Shown in pieces: positions 52,635-63,671 of a stretch of DNA of 64,000 bases. The stretch spans positions 46,001 through 110,000 of the forward strand of contig JAQGDQ010000470.1 in NCBI GenBank assembly GCA_030141605.1, in the 5' to 3' direction. Source of the stretch: Tubiluchus corallicola. Lineage: Eukaryota > Priapulida > Priapulimorpha > Priapulimorphida > Tubiluchidae. Position numbers and translations under genes: made by a program. The first letter of the stretch is position 1, and the number at the start of each line of letters is the position of its first letter. The notes below the pieces were generated by a model, which had not been told where the DNA came from, ran no database searches, and saw only the letters and a list, made by a program, of their open reading frames with translations.

Positions 52635-55405
52635 ATTTTTCTAAAGAACCAATGCACGAGCTGTTACATGGCAAATTTAACGTGGAATTTTCATTTAATT
52701 TTGTATTTTTTCTTTCTGTTTAAAAATTTATAAGTCTTGCCAAGTAATTGTTCTTTATTGTGCAAACTCAAAGCTCATAATGTCAGCTGTGTTTGCATAA
52801 TCTCGCTATACTGATGTGCTATTTTGTACTACTTTAAACTATTAACTTCTGTTTCCTATATGCAATGCAATAGGGGAAAAATCAGGAATTAGCTGTAGAA
52901 CTGGTTTTGTAGATTCCGAATTTGAATAAATTCTGTTTAGACTAAACTTATTTTAAACAACCGTGTCTCACATTTATCTATTCTGGTATCTTGCTGTATA
53001 AAAATATTATATTTAGCTCAGTTATTTAGAATCTCAGACATCTTGCTAGATATTTCTTTTAATATAATTATGTTATTGATGTCATTGATTACGATGCTTT
53101 AACTTGTGCTACAAATCATTGCGCAAATTAACATTTTTGTTTCAATAATTTACACTGTTTTTCAGGGTTCAAGATGTCATAACTATTACATTACTTTATC
53201 AGTGTTTTTCATTAAGTTACTTATTCATGGTGCTATGATTATTTGTAAATATAACTGTCCTTAATGAAAGTGTAACATAGTTATGTTAATGTCTTTTTGA
53301 ATTACATGTATGTAAATCTATTTATATTTTTATTATTGTTATTATTATTATGATATTAAAAAGAACTGAATCAAATTGTGACTTGTTATATCCTAGAAAT
53401 TTGTAAATTATATAATTTACTAATATTAATATATTAATATTATTAATATAATATACTGTCATATTATTAAAAGAACATATAAAATAATTAAGTATAAAAG
53501 CTTGAAACCACATTTCAAACTGAAAGAGTTCTAAGATCACCCAAATGTATTGCTAAGTGTTCGTTTTCTGTTTCTGTGAGTTCATCAGTTGTATACTCAT
53601 GAAAGCGATGGAACAATGCAAAACTTGTGTGGTACAGACAACATATATGATATGCAATTTTGTTCATGTTTTTACCAGAGTAATCAATTAATCAACAAGT
53701 AGTCTGCGTATTCTCTATGCTGCTGCATTGTTTCGTTTAAATTTAACTGCTCAAAATGGAAGGCTTTCGAATTTAACTTTCTCAGCTCGAAAATACTCAT
53801 TAGCTACAGTAACTGTTCCAAGTGTTTTGGGAACAAGTCATCAGGGTTGTGATTTTTATTAGTTCAAAGAAAGTTGACAAAACGAACAACAAAAATGTTC
53901 AATATTACATGGTTTTTTGTCGATTGTTTCCAAGCTTAAATTTAAATACTTTTTTAAGTTAAAAAACATTATTTTGATCACAGTGGCAGGCTTATAGCCA
54001 GAGGTCTGGATTTTTGGGTTAGTGAGCCAAAACTGGTCTGTGTGTCCCGTCTCGTTTTTATTGTTCATGTAATAAGTTTTTTGCCAGTTTTGCTACACGA
54101 AGTAGCGGATTCCGTGATAACAATAAACTGTATTCTAGGCGACATCTATGTAGTTGGACATAAAAAGCCAATGCTTCGCATTCCGGACTAGGTCATCTAT
54201 TTAAAAAACGTAACCGAGAACAGGTAAAGAGTAATTGGAGCGCCAAATGTTGCTTTATAAAAACACTGGTTACTATGGTGTTTGTTAGCCCTTATAGGGT
54301 TACCCAGGGGTGAAAAATTACCCCCAGACCAGTTTTTTGCATTTTACCCTTTTCCCAAACGCATCCCAGTAAACCTTTTCTATGACTTTTTCTAAATATG
54401 TTTTGTGCACAAAATACTTTCAGTTATTTATTTTAGGCGCATTGTCTCACCACGAAATAAAAGTGAAAATGCAAAATGTCGATTTTTTAAATTGTCAAAA
54501 CTTTACTTCGCTTGTCTATACATTATACATTATTAATATCTATACATTAATTACTCCACCTAAAAGAAGATAGTAGAGAATAAATTCAAAATAACAATGA
54601 TTTTTGCACACACGCTACCAATGTCGGTTGTCTACTGTTATTCACGGCGAATCGTTTACAAGAGCAGGCAATGAGTTCCACATTGGAACAACGCGATTTG
54701 AGAAAAATTCATGAAAATGTGTCTTACATGTACGCTTTGCAAACAGCTTTAACGAATGATTACTTTTTTATTATTTAAAGTTTTGGTAAAAATGTTTCCT
54801 TGTTTAAATCAACATCCTTATGCACAAATCAGAAATTATGGGTGTTTCTAATCTCAGGATTTGTAATCTATAAATCTGTCTCGTAATTAATTCTCCATCC
54901 ATTACAAAGACGTATAAAGAAAAAACCCTAGTGTTACACGCTACAATAATATTAGCAACCAGACGAATGCGTGCATAATAAAGTAGTATTTATTACACTA
55001 ATTAGGAACTTAAACAAAGAAGACCGGAACAGCAAGACAGTCTAGAATGCAGAACACTCCTAAGCAATCACCAAGATCTTTGATCTACATAAACCATATA
55101 TATGGTATTGTTACACCTACGATTGAAACTAAGCATGGTCTGGTTTATTTAACAATTCACAAGAGTATCACTAACAATGCCCAAACACAATGAAAAATTG
55201 TAGTTAAATGAGCTGCGTTGACAGTTAAACTAAAATTTACCATACCGCTGCAATAGCATTGAAACCAAACTCGCTAAACAGATTTGAACGTCACAAATTT
55301 CTCTTTTTCTTAATCTTTCGCTGCTCCTTCTCGCTACAATGAAATATGAAAATAATTAAGATGAATTTTAAACTGCCAATGAGAAAATGAATTGAATTGA
55401 ACAAA
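52635..55405. other. AT-rich interval without supported genes
   Basis: A TTATTA-rich and AATATTAATATTA palindromic stretch lies at about 53330-53460. Otherwise nothing I can support. Confidence 0.45.
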
Positions 55406-55672
55406 CCAGACGGTTTAGTCTAGTGGTAATGCGTCTTCTTTCCGTCTGGGAGGTCTGGAGTTCGAACCAGCGGCTGGGTCATACCAAAGACTTTAAAAAT
55501 GGTACCGCTGTTGCTCTGCCTGACGCGTGGTGTTTAGGGTAAAAGTGGGGTAATAATAGTCTCTGTTATGTAGTTGTAGGTTGTTATTTACAGTGGGCGA
55601 TAACAGCTCTCAGAGCTAATGTTAATTGTTGACCCAAAAGCCGACTTTAATATTATTATTATTATTATTATT
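55406..55672 (+). mobile_element. tRNA-derived SINE, plus orientation
   Basis: The head has an A-box-like TTTAGTCTAGTGGTAATGCG and B-box-like GAGTTCGAACC. The body contains CCTGACGCGTGGTGTTTAGG and GGGTAAAAGTGGGGTAATAA. The 3' end is AAAAGCCGACTTTAAT followed by an (ATT)n tail. It matches the inverted copy at 7220-7478 over its length, and is better preserved at the B box. Confidence 0.85.
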
Positions 55673-57067
55673 ACAACATTGAAACGTACGTTAAACATGT
55701 AACTTTGAGCCCCAAGGTGCTTTAATGTTATAGCACTTACGAACTGAAACTAATTAGTAAACAATCTGTCTCGTAAAAATACATATTACATCACTGGTTT
55801 GCCTATACTGGTCTCAGGCGTCTGACTTGTAAAATAAATGGTCCCTGGTTCAAATTCAGGTTGTATTCCAATTTTCCACTTCCTTGTTTTTAAAGTTTGC
55901 TAACAAAATTTAATTAATCGTGAGTCACTCAATTAATCTCACAAATAACATTTCGAGGCGATTTCGTTTCCACACTTGAACTTAATATTTGTTATGGCAA
56001 TGGATAATTACAGTATAAAGATACGATAAAGGTGTGTCAGTATGTCTATATGCTAAGTAATTAGATAGTCTTATGCGTGTGTCTACAGCGCATAAGACCC
56101 TTGCACGTAACACTTTTTGAACCTTTGTGCTGTGACTTGATTTGAGTTTCTGTATCTTATCGATACTGTAAGTGTAGTTCATTTTAAGCATTTGCAGCTT
56201 CTAATAATCCCGAATATAAATTTTTGCACATGATTACGAGCTACAAGGATTCTCCTGCACGTGCGAGTTTTCTGTTGGAGAGGAACCAAAGCTGACAACG
56301 GATTTTGATGTGAGTTTGTGTCGTTACCAATGACGTTTCTTCTACATTTAAAAAAATCATCAACGAATTTTCACTCGTCAATGGCGCTGAGTAAAAAACT
56401 GAAAAATTTGTCGGCTTATAATTTAGCTGTTTTTAACGAAACAAAAAATATGTGAAGTAATACAAAAGGAAGTCATTACACTGGTATGACTAGGGTATTC
56501 TTCTATGCAAACCTAGCAGAATAACTATGAATCAGTGAAGTTTTCATATAATAGTAATTAAATTAATAGTGGTGGTAGATTGCACGGTAGTATACTGCGC
56601 TGCTGTATTCATTACAGACCTAAAATACACGGACCTTTCTCGCCATTTTTCTTACTTTGTGCGTTTATTTATTTATTTACCATGCAGCCTCACAGTTTGT
56701 TTTAGGCACCTTTTACGTTTCAAGTAAGAAAAAAAGTTTAAGTAAGTTGAACAGTTGAACTAATTCAGCAGTCTACCTAATGTATTAGGTAAAAACATTA
56801 CAAAAATATTAACGTAAAAATATTACAAATTTAGCTGTCTGACTTTATACTGAAAACTTGTTGTGTTTTTGGTAAGAATTGGCGGCGGGCTACTTTTTTT
56901 CAACACGAATAACGTCATTGAAAGAGGAATGGGCACTGAAGATGGTAGAGTTCAAGCATGACGTGCTCGCACGAGGCATTTACCGCAGTTTTATTACTGA
57001 AACCTTCTAACGTTTTTCGTGATCATTCAAATAGGCCTGACTTCCCAGAAAGTTTGGCCTTTCCTTC
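55673..57067. other. Unassigned interval
   Basis: I see no supported gene, RNA or repeat here. Confidence 0.4.
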
Positions 57068-57345
57068 AAGAGCCATTGTGCTCATTTTTACTGTAGCAGT
57101 ACAATGGATACAGTGCTGCTTTAAGAGCCATTGTTCTCATTTTTACTGTAGTAGTACAATGGATATAGTGCTGCTTTAAGAGCCATTGTTCTCATTTTTA
57201 CTGTAGTAGTACAATGGATATAGTGCTGCTTTAAGAGCCATTGTTCTCATTTTTACCTGTAGTACAATGGATACAGTGCTGCTTTAAGAGCCATTGTTCA
57301 CATTTTTACTGTAGTAGTACAATGGCTCTAGTGTAGTAGTACAGT
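57068..57345. repeat. 55-bp tandem repeat, about five copies
   Basis: The unit is AAGAGCCATTGTTCTCATTT, then TTACTGTAGTAGTACAATGG, then ATATAGTGCTGCTTT. Copies start at 57068, 57123, 57178, 57233 and 57285; the fourth is 3 bp short. The array lies about 460 bp upstream of the second MS4A-like start codon, so it is in the promoter or 5' UTR intron. Confidence 0.93.
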
Positions 57346-57806
57346 TTAAACTCTATCCGGGTAGCTTATTTTAATAGAAGACGAAATTTTTTAAATTAAG
57401 AAATGATTGTAGCGTATCTGGCACCTGCAGGAATCTCGTACTATCACAGTTTGTTCATTTACATAGAAAATCTGCTTATATAACCTCGCAAATAGATTGA
57501 TGTTTTCATTGTTGCTGATGCTGTGAATTCTGACACATTATATAAATCGAATGCGTTCAAATTGTAGAATGAACTTTTATTTTTAAATGTTCAATTTTTA
57601 TAAATTTTTAAGGCCATTTTAGTGAGTTTGTAATTATTTTTATTATGTTAGTTATAATTTAGTTTTATCTGTAATTTTGTAAATATTTGTATATGGGACA
57701 TTTTTGCCTGAAATAAGAAATATAATAATAATAATTGAAACTGCAACTCCTCTTTTCAGAATTTCTATAAATTGCTGGCAACATCAACAATCGTCTTGAA
57801 CTCACC

Positions 57807-59042
57807 ATGGAAGAGACAGTTGTCACCCACAGAAACGAAAACGATGATCATTCCCACGTCTCTGTTATCACCACAGAACCGGTTGCCACCCACAGAAACG
57901 AAAACGATGATCATTCCCACGTCTCTGTTATCACCACAGAACCGGTTGTCACTCAGAGAAATGAAAACGATGATCATTCCCACGTCTCTGTTATCACTAC
58001 AGAACCGGTTGTCACCCACAGAAACGCAAACAATGATCATTCCCACGTCTCTGTTATCACCACAGAACCTCCACTAGTTGAATCAATTCCATTGGATCAA
58101 AGATTTCATTCAAATTACACGGCTGTCCGCAAGCTTAGCATCGGTCAAATAGTACTTGGTAGTGCTATTATAATATGTGGCATTTGTATAGTGATCGTTG
58201 ACTTTTTTTATGCGCTGCTTTTTCTGACAATAGTTTATGGTTTTCTTGTTCTTATTTCTGGACTACTTGGAGCCATACTACCAAAACGTGTACATTTACA
58301 GTTAGACAGAAAGATAATCGTCATTGGAATGATCGTTCTCTCCATTTTTTGTTTGCTTGCGAGCATCCACTTGCTATTGACTTGCATCCTGGGATTGACA
58401 GTCCAAAACCCAGTTTTGGTTGCTCTCTACGCCGTACAGCTTCTTTTAGCACTTTGTGAAGGAATTTCTGCTGCTTTCATTATAATACTGTGCAGCCGAA
58501 TCATGTATAAATATTTTGGTGGTGACAGGGCAGGTAAGAACAGTGTACCAGAAGCACAGGTTAAACATCCTAAAACAATGTTGACCGAAGGACAGTTATA
58601 CTCACAACAGCAGCATCTACAAGTGCAAACCTGTCCCCATCAATTATCTCCTCAGTCATGTGTTGGCCAGCCAGCACAACCATATCTTCACCAGCAATAT
58701 CTCGACGCACAGTGTTGTCAACAAACACAACCATGTCTTCACCAACAATGTCCTCATATACACTGTAGCCAGCAAACGCTATTATATCCTCATCTGCAAT
58801 GTGGTCAGCCACGGTGTTGTCAACAAGCACAACCTTATTCTCGCCATCATTGTCCTCATGCATGGTGTGGTCCTCAATCACATTATGGTCATCAATCACA
58901 GCCATGTCCCCACCAACCACAAAGACAGTGTTGTGCTCAAGAAATGCCATATTCGACTACCCAACGTGAACCAACTGCACCACCGCTTTCGAATGACAAA
59001 ACCACAGATGAAAATTTCTGTGAAATTATAGTAACTGTCTGA
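57807..59042 (+). CDS. Four-TM MS4A/CD20-like protein, paralogue 2, with N-terminal repeats
   Basis: 411 residues. Residues 5-88 are four tandem 21-residue units (VVTHRNENDDHSHVSVITTEP type). A conserved join follows, ESIPLDQRF-to-KLSIGQIVLG, matching paralogue 1's TVPVDQRY-to-RLCIGQIIVG. Four TM segments lie at about 111-133, 137-158, 169-193 and 203-232, including LALCEGISAAF, which parallels LAICEGILALF. The tail is Gln/Cys/His-rich with repeated QQTQPCLHQQC-like motifs. The PPxY motif is lost (APPLSND in place of APPSYDE). ATG sits in a strong CACCATGG context. A TTTTCAG acceptor about 45 bp upstream suggests the same 5' UTR intron as the paralogue. AATAAA at 59572. Role unknown; the changed tail suggests different partners. 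Confidence 0.82.
   Translation: MEETVVTHRNENDDHSHVSVITTEPVATHRNENDDHSHVSVITTEPVVTQRNENDDHSHVSVITTEPVVTHRNANNDHSHVSVITTEPPLVESIPLDQRFHSNYTAVRKLSIGQIVLGSAIIICGICIVIVDFFYALLFLTIVYGFLVLISGLLGAILPKRVHLQLDRKIIVIGMIVLSIFCLLASIHLLLTCILGLTVQNPVLVALYAVQLLLALCEGISAAFIIILCSRIMYKYFGGDRAGKNSVPEAQVKHPKTMLTEGQLYSQQQHLQVQTCPHQLSPQSCVGQPAQPYLHQQYLDAQCCQQTQPCLHQQCPHIHCSQQTLLYPHLQCGQPRCCQQAQPYSRHHCPHAWCGPQSHYGHQSQPCPHQPQRQCCAQEMPYSTTQREPTAPPLSNDKTTDENFCEIIVTV
57819..58070 (+). repeat. 63-bp coding minisatellite, four copies
   Basis: The unit GTTGTCACCCACAGAAACGA, then AAACGATGATCATTCCCACG, then TCTCTGTTATCACCACAGAACCG is in frame and encodes 21 residues. The same unit recurs downstream of the gene at 59090-59319. 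Confidence 0.96.
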
Positions 59043-59082
59043 TTGATAAGTGCTGCAAAAGAAAATATTTTTACTGATCAGG

Positions 59083-59404
59083 TCAAAACAATGATCATTC
59101 CCACGTCTCTGTTATCACCACAGAACTGGTTGTCACTCACAGAAACGAAAACGATGATCATTCCCACGTCTCTGTTATCACTACAGAACCGGTTGTCACT
59201 CACAGAAACGAAAACGATGATCATTCCCACGTCTCTGTTATCACTACAGAACCGGTTGTCACCCACAGAAACGAAAACGGTGATGATTCCCACATCTCTG
59301 TTATCACCACAGAACCTCAACTAGTTGAATCAATTCCATTGGAGTAACTGTCTGATTGCTAAGTGGTGCACAAGACAATATTCTTACTGATCAGGTCAAA
59401 ATGA
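59083..59404 (+). pseudogene. Relic of a tandem copy of MS4A-like gene 2, coding body deleted
   Basis: A partial plus three full 63-bp units (59090-59319) are followed by the gene's next coding segment (CTAGTTGAATCAATTCCATT). That joins directly to the gene's stop region and 3' UTR (GTAACTGTCTGATTG, then ACTGATCAGGTCAAAA). The roughly 930 bp encoding the four TM segments and tail are gone. The join shares one base with both sides, so it looks like a microhomology deletion rather than splicing (no GT at the left edge). The array frame follows a TGA and has no ATG, so no protein is expected. Confidence 0.8.
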
Positions 59405-59732
59405 ATGTCACGGTGAAATTGAGTATAGATGTTAAAAGATTGAAAACTATCCAGCTTCCAGTGTAACCTCAATCAACTGCATTAAAAAGGCTTTGATGCA
59501 GATTATATGAAAATATAATTACATTACTAACTTGTAGGATGCTAAATTTGTAGTAAATACTAGCTGTAAAGAATAAAAAATTAATTGGAATTCGTAGTGT
59601 AGCATATTATAACTTGTATTTGGATAATTACTAGTATGGCAAGGAGGCTTGGAAGTCGAAAAATGAGCCTAGACACACTACATTCTCTGACTTAGGTCAT
59701 TGCTATGAAATGAAAGATTTTAAAACGAATGG

Positions 59733-59842
<110 letters not shown>

Positions 59843-60074
59843 ATGTGCGTGTGTGCGTGTCGGCGTGTGTGAGTGCGTACGTGCATGTGAGGGTGATCGT
59901 GTGAGTGTATCAGGATGCGTATACTGTTGTTGAAGCTGCATGATTTTCTCTCTGAGCAACATTCCAGGTTGTAATATTAAGCAAATTCATGTGGTATATT
60001 TCTAGTATAAACTTCACATTCGGTAGTACATTGTATCATCAGTGTTACGCTCTAAAATCACTTGAATTACCGTA

Positions 60075-61034
60075 AAACGGGGTGAGTTCGCCACTTTTTA
60101 GGGGTATTTTTTACGTTTCCTGCCATAGCAAGAGAATTACCCAACCGATTTTCTTAGTTCAAACTTTATATTGCCTTTCAAATGAAACACTATCGTGGGG
60201 TGAATTCGCCACTAACAATTTAACACTGTTTAATGCCATTCTAGGCAGCTGAACTTAACTGGCTGTGATTGGCTGGTTGGGGGTGAGTTCGCCACCCTAT
60301 GAAAAAATTATGAAAAATGTCTAGTTTTAGTTTTCAAATAGAAACTTCTACGTTGGCAAGGAAGGCTTGAACGTCTTGTGCACTGACCTTATCGCGGGCG
60401 CCCTTGATGTTGCCAGCCACTCTGAAAACCAGATTGTTCCTTCGGGCGAATGATTTAACAAAGTCTATTCCAGGGGTGTTTGCCTTGAATCGTCGTTCCT
60501 GGATTCCCTTCGCGTCAAGAACACTCTTAATCAGTAGTCAGAGATCGATGGCAGTCATTGGGAACCCCCACTCAGCGGCCACTTGGAGTGTTGGCGATTT
60601 CGTGCTCCTCGACGGCGGAGAACACTGGCTGACCTCCGGTCTTCCGCGGATGACTTCCTGAGAGTTTGTCAGAAAGGGTCTTTCTTGGAACTCCGAATTG
60701 CCTCGCCGCTGCGCTGATTGTCCTGTTGGTATTCTTGACGGCATGTAGGGCAGCTTCCGGAGCTTCTGGGGTATAATTTTGGTATCTATGACCCGGTACA
60801 GTGGTGCAGGTGCGTGGCATGTTAAGTAGCAAGAAATAGTAGACAAATAATATGTAGCGCAGAATGGAATACTTCTAGTGCTAATTGAAAGAAGATGACT
60901 GTCGCAAACTGTTTATAATGACGGTGATCATGATGTCTGTTCATTAAACACTGAACAATAGTTACAGCAAACCTACAATAGCCATTACGTAAGGGGTGGC
61001 GAACTCACCCTCGGGTGGCGAACTCACCCCGTTT
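60075..61034 (-). mobile_element. Pogo/Tigger-like element, internally deleted (960 bp)
   Basis: The ends AAACGGGGTGAGTTCGCCAC and GTGGCGAACTCACCCCGTTT are perfect inverted repeats of 20 bp, with further internal copies of GGTGAGTTCGCCAC at 60280 and GGTGGCGAACTCACCC at 61002. The left flank has TA but the right does not, so the target duplication is unclear. The interior encodes only the N-terminal DNA-binding part of a pogo-type transposase. Confidence 0.8.
60330..60832 (-). pseudogene. Pogo-type transposase N-terminus, broken
   Basis: On the minus strand the first part (from about 60832) encodes a pipsqueak-type helix-turn-helix: YTPEAPEAALHAVKN, ISAAARQFGVPRKTLSDKLS and a GGQPVFS segment. 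After a frameshift near 60590, the AAEWGFPMTAIDL segment follows, then an in-frame TGA near 60540. After that comes a CENP-B-type HTH region (GIDFVKSFARRNNL, NIKGARDKVSAQDV) ending in TGA near 60330. The DDE catalytic domain is entirely absent. With a frameshift and a stop it cannot make the full module. The two HTH domains normally bind the element's terminal repeats. Confidence 0.8.
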
Positions 61035-61197
61035 CGGTTGTTTATTGTGTTTTTCACCTGTTTTTCTTTCGCAAAAAAACCTTTATAGAAAGCAAAGAAT
61101 GAGATGGACATGCAGTGTAGGATAGTGATTATAGGTGACGACAGTGGGTCACATCGTCCCAAGGTTTCGGTTATTGTTACAAAAGATTTTAGAAACC

Positions 61198-61278
61198 TCG
61201 GCCCTGTTTCACAAAACCGTCACTAGGTTAACGACGTCGTTGTAATCAGTTTAGTGATGGCTTCATGAAACCGGTCCC
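61198..61278. mobile_element. 81-bp inverted-repeat mini-element
   Basis: GGCCCTGTTTCACAAAACCG at the left and CATGAAACCGGTCC at the right are imperfect inverted repeats, as are GTCACTA and TAGTGATGG inside. The unit forms one hairpin and resembles very short MITEs with GGCCC-GTTTCA ends. No clear target duplication. Confidence 0.5.
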
Positions 61279-63165
61279 TCTTCTTATGGGGGGGGGAGAG
61301 GGAGGAGGTTGTGTGTCATTGTGAGATTCTAATTCTTTGACTCTTTGAGAGTAACAGAGATATTTTAAATATAATAAGATTGATTAGTTTATTACTTTTA
61401 TTATTTTATTTATTATTATCACATTCTGTACAATATAATGACATTAAGCTCACAGTGACATCAAAGTTATTACGTCATACTGTATTAAATTGTTATGTTT
61501 CATACACTATCGTTATCATAAAAGAATAATTGTACTGCAGTGGGCTAGAGAAGCAAAGGCCTGTATAAGCCCACTGTTATGTGAACCTGATAAGAAAAGA
61601 ATGGATGAGTGAACAAAAAAAAGAACTGGGATAACGGTTAGATCACACAGGAAGGGTAGAAGGATGTGTTAGTGGAAATGGTAGGAAGAAAGATAATAGA
61701 TTGTGCTATGTTGACATCAGCTCTAAAGATTTATCAATGATTCCTTGTTTTGCATAATCTGTACCAGGATTGTGATATGACTGCTGCAGTAGGTATAATT
61801 AGTGAAACCTCTGAGTACTGTTCTTGAACAAGCATTGTATTTGCTCTAATTAAGCTTAATTTCTTACTCCTTATTTAATAATGGCATATTCAGCAATCTC
61901 TTAACATCTCTTTCTTTGCTAAAACTGAACTTATTATTTGAACTTTTTATAATAAACAATCTATCCGCCCGTCGTTTTCTCTTTTCTAAAAGCATTTGTA
62001 AAATTTCAACTTCGGGAGGAGATGTGTTCCAGGCTATTGGCGAGTTTCTTACTGTAACATTGGTGTAGGTTTATAATAGCGGTGAAAAATGTATAGGTGA
62101 AAAATAGTGACAACAGCAGCAGTAACGTCAACAATGACAAAGACAACATCAACGACAACAACAACAACAATGACAACAATAAAAACAACAACAACAACTT
62201 TGATCACCGTGATGTTTTTTGTTAAAACTTGTTACACACTTATCCCGTGCTATCAACCCCCCCCCCCCGATGCCAAAAAGTGATAGGTTTGATTTCGAAA
62301 TCGTTTGCAAAATTGTATGGATTTTACTGCGGAATTAGGCCTGTACAAAGTATCAGGCATTTACATAGGCCTAATTGGGTTGTAAAGGCCTAAAAAATTT
62401 TAATAGAAATGTAGCGTTATCATCGTCTACGAAAAGTTTTGTATCAAAGTTAAATGTAGTGATCAAAGTAGTTTATCAAATGTGAAGCACGAGGGCGCTG
62501 TCAAGTCATGATGGTTAATTACGTCATCTATGTAATTGTTCTACAGAAAACGCGTCTTATTAAAGCATAACCAAGAGACTTTGACCTCATTAAATAAAAT
62601 TATCTACAAAACAATACTAAGTAAACGTTCAATAGTTAATTTAATTTAATTTAGTTTATCAATAAAATTTAAATTTATAGCGTAACTACAACATACATTA
62701 CAACAAAATAAAAATTTGTACTAAACTAAAAAATTCAGCGTTGTGGAGACACGGTGAGATAAACTGCTTACATGTATCTTTTATATTTGAAACAGTTCAA
62801 GAAAAAACTAAATTGTAACCATTTATGAAACAATTTAAATTTGCTACTGTCACGAGTGGAGAATCATTCGCAGAATTACGAAGTAAATCTCATATGTAAA
62901 CGATCCGGCTTGAAAAAGTTCTCCAAACTGCTTTTTGTTTGTTATTCGCGCAAAAAAGTTTAAATGAATGGTCACTATTCGTTTTATACGCTCTAAGAAG
63001 TACATCCTTATTACTTGTGTTAAGTATTCTAAAAAGAATATGAGTTATCCTGTTGGCTTTTAAACACGCTTCAGCACAAAGGGCATAGATTTAAAATTTT
63101 GTGAAATGGCAACACCGAAATCACAAACAACATTCGTTGATAAGTTTTCGTTATCCGAGATAGTT
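61279..63165. other. Intergenic DNA with low-complexity runs
   Basis: A poly-G run lies at about 61290, a degenerate (AAC)n stretch at 62105-62200, and a poly-C run at about 62258-62269. No supported gene. Confidence 0.5.
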
Positions 63166-63671
63166 GTTGGCATCCTTCTGTCTCGGAAGACAATGGAGTG
63201 TGCACCAAGAGAGTCAGTTATTGATCACATTGATGGAGCTGCAGCGTCGACTGTGACTTGACAATCCGATCCTTGAACCACTGGAGTGGCCCAGACAACA
63301 GGAACCCCCTCTCTTCCTTCCTGGTGTAGTCCAAAGGAAAGCGGAGCGATACGTTTGGCACCAGGTTGGCTGCAGGAGCTGCCGGAGTCAGTGAGCATGC
63401 TGCACTGGTCCGCCTTCGGGGCTCCACTCCTGATTTGGAAGGTTTACTCCTCTACACATGGCCGTTGAGTCACTTGACCTTATCCGCCTTCTAGCTGTTG
63501 GCTGCTTGTGCAGCTCCTCTGCCTAGTGTCGAGATACAGTGTGGGCGTCCCGCAAGCCTACAGCACCTGGTATTCTTAGGCGGTCACCCATCCAAGTACT
63601 AACCAGGCTCTACGTTGCTTAACTTCGGTGATCAAACGAGAACCGGTGTTTTCAACGTGATTTGGCCGTAG
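63166..63671 (-). mobile_element. 5S rRNA-derived SINE, complete copy
   Basis: On the minus strand, 63671-63554 (118 bp) closely resembles 5S rRNA: CTACGGCCAAATCACGTTGA, AACACCGGTTCTCG, GATCACCGAAGTTAAGCAAC, GCCTGGTTAGTACTTGGATG, GGTGACCGCC and CAGGTGCTGTAGGCTT. It keeps the regions used as the internal type 1 pol III promoter. About 390 bp of unrelated SINE body follows, ending in the CCGAGACAGAAGGATGCCAA motif shared with the 45-kb copies. The fused body shows this is a SINE3-type retroposon. Confidence 0.87.

Noticed and set aside
63554-63671. Functional 5S rRNA gene
   Set aside because: The 5S-like part is fused to a repeated non-ribosomal body and tail shared with the 45-kb copies, lacks an adjoining T-run terminator on the minus strand, and carries substitutions.
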